A stretch of DNA of 64,000 nt from Erigeron canadensis (taxonomy: Eukaryota > Streptophyta > Magnoliopsida > Asterales > Asteraceae): assembly GCF_010389155.1 (NCBI RefSeq), contig NC_057763.1, forward strand, positions 31,044,645 to 31,108,644. Reading direction: 5' to 3'. Position 1 is the first letter of the stretch. The number at the start of each line of letters is the position of its first letter. The translations under genes were made by a program, and so were the position numbers. Positions 12,406-23,979 of the stretch are shown here, one piece after another. Under the pieces are notes generated by a model. The model was given only the letters and a program-made list of their open reading frames with translations, ran no database searches and was not told where the DNA came from.

Positions 12406-15400
12406 TCAACTCTGTTTAAAGTGTCTCCGGGGCGGCCACTTCCGTTCCCCGACGGCCTCAGGCTGTAAAAGATTGAAAAGGGAAAAACAACTTCACATTC
12501 GGGTTGAAAACTCTTATGGTACGTGTCCAAGACAAGTAACCACAAAAATGGTTGGGCCAATTGGGATGGGTAGCAGGTCACACTTGGTTCGGGTCAATGA
12601 GTCGGTTTGGTATGGGACCAGGTCGGTTGCCCCATATTTGTATATTACTATCTTTAAAATCTTTGATGGATACTCTATGCATTGTGCGAAATACGTACCC
12701 CTACACTGGTGTGCTTAATTGAGCACATTAAAAACTCTTTGAATGTCTTTCAACTCATTTGACCCTTTACCAGTTTATCATAAAAAGAAATTCTATTTGG
12801 TCTTTTTGAGATCAAAAGTTATACAACTCTACCCTTCTAGAGTAGATGGATTAATACTGCCACCTATCACTATAATTTTTTAGTAGTATAAATGGACAGA
12901 TTAATGCTAAATTCTGGCAACTTACCGGAATTTGACTTCCAGATCCCTGTGGTGGATGAGTAGAATTCATGGGCTGTGACCTTTGAGATGGCTGATTAAG
13001 TGTTCGAATGAACTCCTGTATATGATTATATATGCTGCACATACGAGGCATTTTAAAATATATTAATTGGAGCATCAATCTGGGTATTACTCATAAATCC
13101 GAGTACAGATATAATAACTGAATTACACTATGAGTAAACTAACAAAGGTATATTTGTTTAACCTTAATCGATGTCTATTGCAAGCTGTAAAAAATGCAAC
13201 AAATCCATTTAAAATACTCCGGACAGCACGAAAAACCTAAAATAAAAAAGGAAGGTTGTAAGTACATGAACTGCGAGACCAGATAAGAAAACATCCAAAC
13301 AAAAGAAGAAAAAAGACAGTTTAAGGTTTCAATTACATGGGAGAAGAGGTCACTCCAAAGAGAACGCCAAATAGAAACCTCATACGTGCTTACTGTTGTC
13401 TCAGCAGTTGAAGCTAACTTAAAAATGCCACTCACAATAAGCGATATTTCTCCAACTAAATCATATATGTAATTATAGACAAATCCCACAAAATCGGATA
13501 GACCAAGAATGAGACGTATTGGAGCAGAGAGTATCCCCCAAAGGCACCAAAATATAGGGTATACCACGGCCGATACTGCGACCAGAACAAGTTAAAATCC
13601 AACATATTAGCAAAATAAATAGGAAATACTGCTCCAGAAACATGTTAAATAATTAATGACTTGGGTAGGACAAAGAAATGGAATGGAATAGGTAATGGAA
13701 ATGGATCATTACATTCCATTATCATGTTTAGTTCCTGTAATAATAGAGGGTTTTATTATATATCGAAAAAGAATATACAGCTTTATTATATCTTACACAA
13801 GTTATAGGAATTTTTGTGTACAAATAATATAAGTTGAAGTCTTGAAGATAATCTAGCTCCATTATAACCTCAACTAAGTCAGATGAAAACTTAGCTAATG
13901 TTTAGAAATCTTCGAAAAGGATATAAGTTATTATAGGTTACATAAAAACCGAGTGATATCGTAACTTTTTTCGAATATACATGAAACAGAAAAAAACAAA
14001 AAAAAAAAAAAACCTTGTCCATGACTTCATGGAAGGAAAATCATCTACGTGGATGGAATCACATTCCATCATGAATGGTAATTCCATTCATTCTCTGATT
14101 CCAACATACCAAACACGATAAATTTACCTTCTACAATAATGCTTAACTTACCAATCATCCAAAGAAGTGACAAGAGGGACCACACGGGAATAAGTATGAC
14201 TTCCGCTAGATTCTGGACTATGTCCCATGAAGTTTCTGTCAGAATCCAAATGAACGAGCATAAATATTGTCCTGCCTCAACAAACAAATTCCAAACGGGA
14301 AGGAGAACCTCAAGAATATCCCAAAATGGACCAGCTAACGGTTGTGTGACAACAGAAACAAATGATCGGAGAGTGTGTGTCATCATCAAGAACCACATAA
14401 CCGCCTTCTCAGAATTATGCAAAAACAACATAGTTCCCAAGTACTTGATCCTTGATACCATTTCCCACGTTTCTATCCAATCAAAAAGTGGCCCACACAA
14501 ACGGGATGCGGTTGCCTTGAGAACAGGAACATTTTTGTACAGATCATAGAAACCAATGACCACTGTAACCACGGAAATTACCACATATAGAGCTCTTGCT
14601 AGAGGGCACATCCATGGACGATAAATATGAGAAAATACAGGATAAGACTGACAGAAAATCACCCATGATGGAAGTCCAGCCTCTAATAACGTAAGCAATC
14701 GCAAATCAGATACTATTATCTCTTGCAATTCGAATGGGAGGTCATGGTCATTGAACCGAAACAAAAGCAACACATCCCTGTACTCGGTAGCTTCAGCTGT
14801 TCCATCACAATCACTATCATAAGACTTTATTGGTGTGAAATATTTTCGCTCAACGTTGATACCTAAAGGACTCATTAATTTCCTTCTCTTGGGAGGAGGT
14901 GTACGTGGTATACTTGTTTCGTCTTCTAAAGTTTCTAGATTTTCACCAAGATTGGAATGAGGAGTGCATGGAGATCCATTCTCCTTCTCTGCACTAGCAT
15001 TTATGATGTTTTCATCAAAATAAGTATTATGGCAGTCTGTAAATTCTCCAGGAGCATCATGGAACACATCCCCTGCAGAATTGCAGATAAAAATGTTATG
15101 GCTAATTTTAAATCACTTGGAAATTTTTGAAAAGACACAGGGGTACCATCTCAAAGATATAAGACAGAGACATTTGGAAATTTTGAATCACTTAGAAACT
15201 TAAAATAGACGACTAGCTACAAGTCTCAAAGATGCACAGAACAGGTTTTAGGGTGAGACTGGTCCCGGGAATAGCCCAATAAAGATCAGACCTTTTAGGT
15301 CTGGTTTAGCTCGAATCATGCTATCAGTCCTAAACTCCTAATCTTCACTGGTTATTCCAGTCCACGGACGGATAAGGCTAAATGGTCAGTCATTTGAGCC

Positions 15401-17575
15401 CGATAATTAAAAGTCTTTATTCTGATTGATATATACGTAGTTTTTAAATTTTTGTATAGTATTTAGTCATTCTATGAGTTAAATGATTTGAGTCGTTGTA
15501 GTCTGTCTTGTTACAAAGCCGATAATATGCCTCCACATGTTATGTGTAATACCTCACATTGTAAAACATATACTAGTCCCTGATACTTGAAAACGAGAGT
15601 GCTAACTTCCACTGGATTGAAGTCGCTTGCTACTTAATTATCGCTAGGCAGGCTAGTAGCATAATTTCCACAACATTAGAAGAACGAAACGGATCAAGAA
15701 GAATTACATGAGAGTTTTACGCCTAGACCAATACCTATATTTCAGGAAACTGTTCTGTTCCCTATGAGTCTACGGCCCATGCACATAAACTTACATGTTC
15801 AGATCTTTGATTAATAGATACAAACTTATTACCTCCTCATGTTAGAAAACTATAAATTTAGGAAAAACAACAGTACTGTTAAATTATAAGTGTGCATACC
15901 TAGCATAGAGTTGAGATGCTCTCCTAGAAGAAATCGTTCATTTGGTGTTCCTGGAAACCATGTATTTATGCATTTAGCAGCTTGGGCTATGCTATCAAAC
16001 TCCCATCTTGTCATGTATTTAGCCTCTACAGCAAGAGAAGTATCAGTCTGCTCACAGAATAACCCATTCAGATACTCTATGCAGCCACAAGTACATACAG
16101 AAATAGGGTAAAGAATATATACCTGAAGCTCATTTAAGTAATTGATGCCACGAACATCTTTCCATGCCACTCGAAAGACAATGAACCCGAACAAGGTTCT
16201 GTGCAATTTGCTATTTGCAAGCAAGGAATTACGGAGTTTCTTCACAGGTAGCAAGGCTCTCTTTTTTGATAGTGTTGCGGCATCAACCACCGAGAACCAT
16301 TTTCTCAAGTTTTGGGACTGGCTTGAACCTTTAGAACCCACCTTCTTGTTAACAAAATCCGTAGTCTCTTTCTTTCCTTTCTGCCCTCTTGTGTTTGCAA
16401 AAGGGGACATCCTTGACTGTATACAAAATAAATAAACAAAACTCATGAATATAACACAATCATAACGTACATTATAAAATAATAAAACGTGTGGAAATGA
16501 TTCAGTTAATATATTAAACCTTGGTAACCATCAACTGCCATAGATGCGCAGGCCGTGATGAGGGTAAATCTTCCAACCATGGTCTATTATCCACCAATAC
16601 ATATAATTCCTTGCTATCAGGAGCCAAGAAAATGCTAAGTTCCGAAAGATAAGACTGCAAATCCCTGTAAATATGCAACGATTAAGTGAAATGCTGTAAT
16701 TTACACTGATGAACTATATCTTCACAGATTGCTTGAAACACGGAATGGCCAACTACATACCATACCCATTCTGCTATTATGTATTAAAATAAACTTCCAA
16801 GTTTCCTGTTCGATATAATAAACTTCCATTATCTGACATTTTATAACCTGTAAACCGGCTACACATATGATGACGTGGCAACAAAATTTTGAAAATTTAT
16901 CCCTTTCCAAATGAAAGTATATACTTTTAAAATTAGATACATACAAGAGCAAAACATGCATACTTACGAATCTAATATCATTTACCCCTAAAAAATGAAA
17001 AAGAAAAGGTTTTGCAAATCATGACTGAAAAAAATCATCAACTAATACTCAAAAAGTTTCCATTTTTATAACAAAAAACTTTCTAGGTTGACAATGAAAT
17101 CATATTTACATATGGAAACTTTAAAATGCTAATTAATAATGTTTTTCACTTACAAAAGATTTAATCATATCCCTTCCTTAATAATGTAAGAAAATTACAA
17201 CTGTTACGAATTTATGAGAATTTATAGCATAAAAAGAGTACTATTTACGAATTTTTCATACAACCACATCTAATCAAATTTAAAAGCTTTCATTTCTAAA
17301 TTAAGTACAACAATTGATCATAAAAAAAAAAAAAATTTAGAATGTACCCAATTTGGAAACTTGTCAACGGATAAAAATGCTGAAAATTGTTGCATCTCTT
17401 CATGTAAACCACAATTTAATCCCTGCATAAACCAAATTACCAAAATCATTAAAAAGTTTAAATCTTTATAACAAAAAATCAAAATTATTATACATAAAAA
17501 TAACATCAATAAAAAAAGTACATTAATTTAATAAATTCAAACCTTGAATATAAAAACCCAGATGATGAACTTCAT
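12406..17575 (-). CDS. Uncharacterised plant protein with hydrophobic C-terminal half
   Basis: Ten exons give a phase-consistent 694-residue model: 17543-17575, 17348-17422, 16520-16654, 16123-16416, 15900-16047, 14152-15072, 13337-13575, 13163-13236, 12926-13034 and 12406-12462. All introns are GT-AG. I do not recognise the family. Residues 1-385 look soluble, with a basic region after the third exon (TRGQKGKK) and a Pro/Lys/Arg cluster (PRTPPPKRRK, about 285-294). From about residue 388 (ALYVVISVVTVVIGF) the chain carries a series of hydrophobic, Trp-rich segments (LLPVWNLF, ILIPVWSLLSLLW, PIFWCLWGILS), suggesting several membrane passes or re-entrant helices. It ends in a hydrophilic Gln/Pro tail, KWPPRRHFKQS. 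The start in a very short first exon and the left border of exon 3 (16654, or 16664 if an exon was missed) are the weakest parts. Confidence 0.75.
13650..14125. repeat. Probable decayed inverted-repeat element in intron 6 of the 12406-17575 gene
   Basis: GGAATGGAAT-type motifs near 13670-13730 face complementary ATTCCATT motifs near 14055-14105. TATCATGTTTAG at about 13722 is the imperfect complement of CCAAACACGATAA at about 14108-14122. This looks like an old MITE lying wholly inside the intron. No target duplication could be fixed. Confidence 0.4.
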
Positions 17576-18480
17576 AACATTAGATCATGCAAACATGAAT
17601 CAAATCTGCCATTAATTAATTAATTAATATAATTTTTACACGCTTAACTGTGTGTTTTCATTAAATTTGAAGAGAAAAACAGATATAAATTATTAAAATT
17701 AAATAAGGAATCACTTTGAGATAAAGATTTATTATGTGGGTTTTGAATTTGCGTCAACGATACGTAAGTTATGAATGGAAAGTTTTCGAAGGGGTGAGTT
17801 TTGTAAATGAGTAAAAGGTAAGGGGGTGAAAGTGTAAATTATAGTAGCAGAGTGTTCTGACCGCCGTCGCCGTCTGAAAACGACGCCGGTTAAATGAGTA
17901 TAAAGTTGGGCTGGATTTACGGGTCATGTGTGGGGTATGATATTATTATATCTATATCTATAGATAGATAATAGTTGTGGACTTGTGGCTTGACCCTCTT
18001 TTTGTTATTGTCTAGTTGTACATAGAAATTATGATATGATATTCCTTATCTAATCTATCCAATAGACTTGTATTTTCTCTCGATAAAAATTTTCTTAAAA
18101 GTTGAAATTATACATAATTAACTAATCAACTCGGTTTAATCTAGGGTAATAAAAGTTTTATAATATTAAGTTGTGTTGATGTTTAAGAATTATGAATAGT
18201 TTCATAACCACGAAATAATATACTTATATTTCGAATAAATATAATTACCTTATTGACGCAAAATCGGCAAATAGTAGTTTCAAGAAAAAAAAACTAAATT
18301 AGATAATTACATTTTAATTTACATGAGATGTAAGCTAGAAAAGAAATAAATCATAAATCAATTAAAAAAATATATTTAAACTTTAAATAAGATGGTCAAG
18401 ACAATAAAAAAGAAATAATTAATATAAAAAAGTTTAATAGTTACAAGTAAACATTGTATAAGAATTAATGATGTTATAAC
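17576..18480. other. Upstream region of the 12406-17575 gene, AT-rich
   Basis: It should hold the promoter of the minus-strand gene. A GC-rich patch near 17860-17895 (GCCGTCGCCGTC) may be 5' UTR. No other feature is supported. Confidence 0.35.
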
Positions 18481-18489
18481 AATTTTGTT

Positions 18490-20899
18490 TATTTATATAT
18501 AAAAGATATTATCAAAATCTCTTTTCTCTCAAATAAATCAAGGTTTTTAATTCTAATGACTTTCTAAAAATCTGCCAAGTGGCAGCCTAATCCTTTCTTT
18601 GACATAATTTCTGTCAAACCAAAATTATACCTTTTCTTTTTTTATTTTTTTTATTGTTATTTTATCTATGCTACATGATTCTATCTCAATTCTTCGCCTT
18701 CAATATTCAACTTTTCTTCATTAAATTAATGATGATATGTGTGTACAAAAGTTTTGGGGAGGTTTTTGGATTCGCTGACTTCTATCTTCTTATTCAATCA
18801 CATAACCATCATTCAAAGTTATCATAATGACGATGAAGATATAAATTTTATATGTTCTTCTTCTTATTTGAAGTTTGGATCGAATATTTTGAGGCTATGC
18901 AGTTAGGGTCTGTGTAGTTTAGTAGAACAACGTTTCCTTCCTCGCCTCAGGTATATTTTTGTTTACAAGATAAGAAGTTTTGATTTTAAGGTATCGATCT
19001 TCTATTTCATTTGAGTTTTCGAGTTTTAGAATTTTTGGGTTCTTATTTTTCATCTTTAGTTTCCGATCAAAATTTAGGGTTATTATTTATATATTTTCTC
19101 AACCTTTTTTTTCCTTGGTTTCTTGATCAGTATGTATACAACTTTGATTCGATTATGATGCTAATATAATTACTAATGTGCAGATGATAGTGCATTGAGT
19201 AGTAAGACCAAGAAGAAATAAGTCTCTTCTCATGTTCCTATTATGTCACGTCCTACCGAACGTAATTCCCTTCTTAAAGCGTATATCGAACTATTTATGC
19301 TTTGCGTTACAGGCACAAATGTTTTATTTGGCTTCTTTTCTACAAGATCAAGTACTTTCATGGTCAATCCCTTATTATTGGTTCCATTAAGTAGTCTATT
19401 CTAAGGAAATATGATAAGCATTGTTACAATCAAAGAATTGTAAAGAATGTCAAACTGGTCACATGAATTTATTAAATATTATGTGCTTTCGACTCGCCAA
19501 GGAGGCATCATATCAGTAGTTTGTTTTTGCTCAAGGTATGAGCCCATGAGAAAACCTTTGAGATGGCAGTGGCAGGCATATATTTCAAGCATGTTGAAAC
19601 TACATAGATATGTTGGTTGCTATTCGTTGCTTGCTTAAATAATGCCTCTATTGTATGGGGCACGACCCCTGGGCAATATGGATTTCCTTCCTATAGATGT
19701 ATGGTTTTAAAATGTGGAACAAAACTAATAGAGATGGCAGACTTGGTGGAATTGGGTAACGTGCCAAAAATAAAACCTCATACCACATGGATGAGATAAA
19801 ATGAAATGTGAATACTTGAATGGCTTCTAGGATGTCAATGTTGGAATAAACATGATTCGATTCGAGTGATAAAGCATCCCCAATCGTCCTGTGGAACCTG
19901 TAAGAACATTAAAGCAAAATTGCTATTGATTTCGGGTTCCCATAACTAGGTGATTGAGTAATAATGGGATGAGTAATTCGGCTGGAACATGATGCACGAA
20001 TTTAGAGAGAGGAGGCACACGAAAATTAGGGTTTATTATGTGTTGTGATTAACCTTAACTTAGGGTTAATTACCCTCTATTTATAATGAGAGTAATTACA
20101 CATTCAACCCTTTAGTATTTACACATTTAACCCTTCTGGTGTTTAATGTGTGTATCATTAGTCCTCTTAGTTACAATCACCTAATGGGAAACCCTATACT
20201 ACGTCTCTAAGAGTAAACACGCCCATCATATATTTACCTAGACATAGGGATTTCAGTTATTGTCAATTATTATATCAGGAATGACACATGATCAGTGATG
20301 GTCACACTAACGTGGTTCCAACAGTCAAGACTCGAGAACACTAATTTTGTTACTGCAATTACTTAAATGGCTGGTATGATGTCAAGCAGCATGTTCAACA
20401 GCAAGATTCAATTCTTATATTACACAGGTATCATACATTTATTATTGCTTTGTGATATACGTTGGCATTCTTATGCTGTCAAGTAATCACATATATATCA
20501 CGCATTCATGCTAATTGTGTGCTAATCATATGTGCTACAAGCATTTAAGTGCATATTTCTCACATGCCACTACAAAGGTACGTAGCTTTGAAAGAAAGTG
20601 AATAAGGGCAAACTGACATGAGAGATGATCATATGGTGGCGGTAGCTAAGTTGAATCGCTCAAGCAGAAAAGAGTTGATTTGTACTCATTATATTTACTT
20701 ATCGATTTGTAATAAAGAAAAATGTAAAAGACATATTTGGTTTGTTTGGACGTTGTATCTTATAACTCGTGTTAGTGTTGACCAAAATTTTAAACTATTC
20801 ATTTAAGATAGCAAATCGATCATGGTATGAATAGTATAATTACACACATGAAAAAACTTTTTTTAAAAGGCCCGGGTTAAACCCAGATTAATTAGCTAG
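18490..20899 (+). mobile_element. Helitron-like element (3' end clear, 5' end approximate)
   Basis: The 3' end is convincing: GGGTTAAACCC can form a short hairpin and is followed 10 bases later by CTAG (20896-20899) and then a T, the Helitron terminus. The left limit is inferred from the phrase TGCCAAGTGGCAGCCTAATCC at about 18566, which resembles 5' zones of plant Helitrons. The expected TC terminus is not clear. The interior (18700-19830) has leader-like sequence with possible splice sites and may be captured genic DNA, but I recognise no protein. A solo LTR (19839-20323) is nested inside. Confidence 0.5.
19839..20323. mobile_element. Solo LTR, copia-type ends (TGTTGGAA...TTCCAACA)
   Basis: It begins TGTTGGAAT and ends GGTTCCAACA, with perfect 5 bp duplications GTCAA at 19834-19838 and 20324-20328. 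At 485 bp, with no internal region, it is best read as the product of recombination between the two LTRs of a former element. Orientation is not determined. The TGTTGGAA...TTCCAACA ends are common in Ty1/copia LTRs. Confidence 0.85.
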
Positions 20900-21059
20900 T
20901 ATAAATAATAGATTTTGGATCTGCAATTTGTAAACAACATATTTTGGATTTGCAATCATGAAACAATTTCATTTGATATATTAGTGTATCTTCTTAGAAC
21001 ACGACAATAAAAAATTAAGTCATTTTCTAAAAGAAAAGAAAAACTCATGATTTTATGAG

Positions 21060-23308
21060 TATGTTTGGCAAAACTAGTTGGTAGCTGAAAGCCAGTAACT
21101 GATAGCTGGTGGTTATATCTGTTAGCTGATAACTGTAGCTGAAAACTGTTAGCTGAAGCTTTTTATATACGTTTAGGTGTTTGGGAGGGTAGTTAAATCT
21201 TTTGATAAAATGTGTAAAATGACAATAAGGGACAAAAGTAAAAACACATAATAGTAGATAAATAAGTTCATACGCATGTTGGCCATCAGCCGCCACTTTT
21301 CAAAAGAGGTTTTGGGTTCAAATATTGTCAAAGGCAAACTTGAGATAATCAAGGGATTATTAAAAAGTTGAGATTCATCTAGACACTAGCCTGGCTAGAG
21401 ATTATTGGATACCAAATGATACATGGGATCAGGGGATTCCCATCCAATTACCCTTTTTCTAAGTGCATACGCATGTTTCATGATTATTAATATTGAATAC
21501 ATATGAATATTGAATCATAAGCTCATAAATTCACGTAACCAGAAAATAACAAATTGATAGAAGCTATTGATTAAAGGTATGGCCAACCAATTCAATTAGT
21601 GATACGATGAGAGGATTGATATGTCGTATTTTATACTCATTTTCCACGTTAAAAGTAGTTGATTTAGCATGTTTTAATGAGTCATTTTTGTATACAATTG
21701 GTACGTTTATGGTATTTGTTAGTGTTTCATGTTACTGACAGGTATTTAAGCATATTTATTAAGAAAACGACATTTTAATAAGTGCTTATGGATGATTGCC
21801 GAAGCATTTGGATGAAGATCGCAAAAAGTCAACAAAAGTCAAAGCTGGAATCAAGAAGAGCTAAAACAAAAAGGTATAGTTGTGCAGCAGCACTCCCAGT
21901 TCTTTGCCAGCGAAAGTCAACAGCGGTCAAGGCAAGCTGCCCCACAGCTTATGACGAATCTGCACAAGAATTTTTGGAAACATATAAATAGCATGCTTAA
22001 TTATTCCAAAACCTTATTCCACTTTTCCCAGCCATTTTTGGAGATCAAAAAGGAGATTTTTCATCAGTTCTTTCACCTTTGAAGATCAATATTACGATTG
22101 GATTTATTTCGTTCATTGCTTCCAATTTCTTTCATTCGGTACAATGAATTCTTCATATTTGATTTGTTATTCTTATTTCAATATGAGTGGCTAATCGCCT
22201 TTTCATCCATCTTGATGGAGTGAGACGATATGTAAGATTGCACACTTTTCAATAATTCAATGTTGATTACATTTAACGTTACATCGTGATCTTAATATAT
22301 TTGTTCCTTGTTATTTATCTTGAATCGGTTGGTGATCTATATGTATCTTTAATGGTAATTATTGTTCGCATATATTTTATTTCAGTTGTTTGGGTACAAA
22401 CGCGTTGGATCTATGACGGGTACGGTAGATAATCATTCAATGATAATAGGAATAAATGTGTTAACGGTTGGGTACAATCGGTAGATGTAATTGTTATTTA
22501 AATAACCAAAACCATTGTTGAATTAGTTAAGTTATAAAAGATGTCTCGGGGTACCGGTCTTTGTAATGGAACTAGTTTATACAAGAGAGTCAAAAGATGT
22601 TATTAACTTGACGGGTACGGGGTTGGTGCATAATTTGAGTCTCAGTTATTTAATCAATTAAAATGAATTTGAACTTCATTTAACGTGCAATCCGAACATG
22701 TTGTTGAGCGAAATCAAAATGGGTGACTTTTAAATTATTGTTTAATGCAACAAATCCTTTTCTTTGCGATTAATCCTGAGGGATTACTAACTCTTTCACT
22801 AACTTTTGCAATGTGGCAACTCAGCCACAAAACCCCCCTATTTCTTGAATTACTTTATTTTTACAATTGCTTACAAAAGTCCCTGTGAACGATCTCGGAT
22901 TACCAGTTTTTACTATACTGCATGCGATCAGGTACACTGCCTATGAGTGTGTAGTAGTCAGTCTTTTGGTAATTCGTGTTTATAAATTTATTACTCGATT
23001 TCACACATCAAGGATTTATGAGGTATGTCAATACGAAAGAGATAAACATATTCGAGCTTTGATTGTGTATATGGCCATATGAAAGAAAAGGTTGAAAGAG
23101 AGATATAAACATATATCGTAAGACGTGAATTTAAATAAGAGGTATATCGATCAGTAATTATTATGCTAAAAGCTTGCAGCTTGTATCTAAACGTAGCAAA
23201 TCAAGTGTATCTAAAAGCTTGAAGCTCTTTCTAACAAACAAAGCTTTTAATTGAGTATGAGTTTTTTCTTAAAAGCTTGAAGCTTCTAAAAACTACTTGC
23301 CAAACATA
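21060..23308. mobile_element. hAT element interrupted by a gypsy-type solo LTR
   Basis: The ends are TATGTTTGGCAA and its inverted partner TTGCCAAACATA. Flanking octamers TTTATGAG (21052-21059) and TTTATGAA (23309-23316) differ at one base. Left subterminal AGCTGA repeats and right AAAGCTTGAAGCTT repeats resemble transposase-binding arrays. Without the LTR at 21617-23010 and its duplication it would be about 850 bp. No transposase is seen. Confidence 0.7.
21617..23010 (+). mobile_element. Solo LTR of a Ty3/gypsy-type element
   Basis: It begins TGATATGTCG and ends TTTCACACATCA, with perfect 5 bp duplications AGGAT at 21612-21616 and 23011-23015. The stretch near 22880-22960 (TCCCTGTGAACGATCTCGG, GTACACTGCC) matches the usual 3' part of Athila/Tat-like LTRs as I remember them, so the strand call is +. 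Length 1394 bp, no internal domain. Confidence 0.85.
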
Positions 23309-23402
23309 TTTATGAAGACCAACTCATACCATCATAGGCTTAATATATTACTCGTATTTTTTATATCATGATGACATGTTTTGTAATTGACAAATTCATG
23401 TA

Positions 23403-23652
23403 TCTATATTATATTATAAAAAATAGCATTTTATTTTTAGAAGTGTTGAAATATATGTAATATTTTCGGTTAGTACCCCTTAAAATAATTCAACATACAC
23501 TACTCACTTAACATTAATGATTAAATTACGCTATCAATCATTTATCTATTAAAATATCTTCATTAACTATTTATATCAATTATCAACACCACTCGACGTC
23601 TCACCACCACAACGCTGTCGCCTTGACCACCGTCGCGCGGGTAATATGCTAG
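23403..23652 (+). mobile_element. Short non-autonomous Helitron
   Basis: It starts TCTATATTATATTATAAAA after an A and ends GCGCGGGTAATATGCTAG before a T, as expected for insertion between A and T without target duplication. It is 250 bp. Its 3' half (CCACTCGACGTC) is related to the Helitron end at 58253. Confidence 0.75.
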
Positions 23653-23979
23653 TGTATTTTGATCAAAATATTGACAATATTTGTAACCATTGAGATACAT
23701 ATATTGTATCATTATTTTTCTCCATATATTATCATTCCGGTACCATAGACCATAGTATTAACGGTTGGTACCATATACTCTATTTTTGTCCATATATTAT
23801 CATTCCGGTATCATAGACCATTGTATTAACGGTTGGTAGATATTTAAAAGTGAATGACAAAGGTGAAGCCAATAAAAGGTTACCATGGATGCGTAAATGG
23901 CAAAAAGTAAATATGGGTATCTGATTTCATTTACCGACTCTTTTTAAAAAAGGAAAAGATCATATCCTCTTCTTAAAGA

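Noticed and set aside
14139..14549. 136-codon plus-strand frame
   Set aside because: It is the antisense shadow of exon 6 of the minus-strand membrane-protein-like gene.
19730..19770. tRNA-like phrase GATGGCAGACTTGG
   Set aside because: No cloverleaf, A/B boxes or acceptor stem can be assembled around it.
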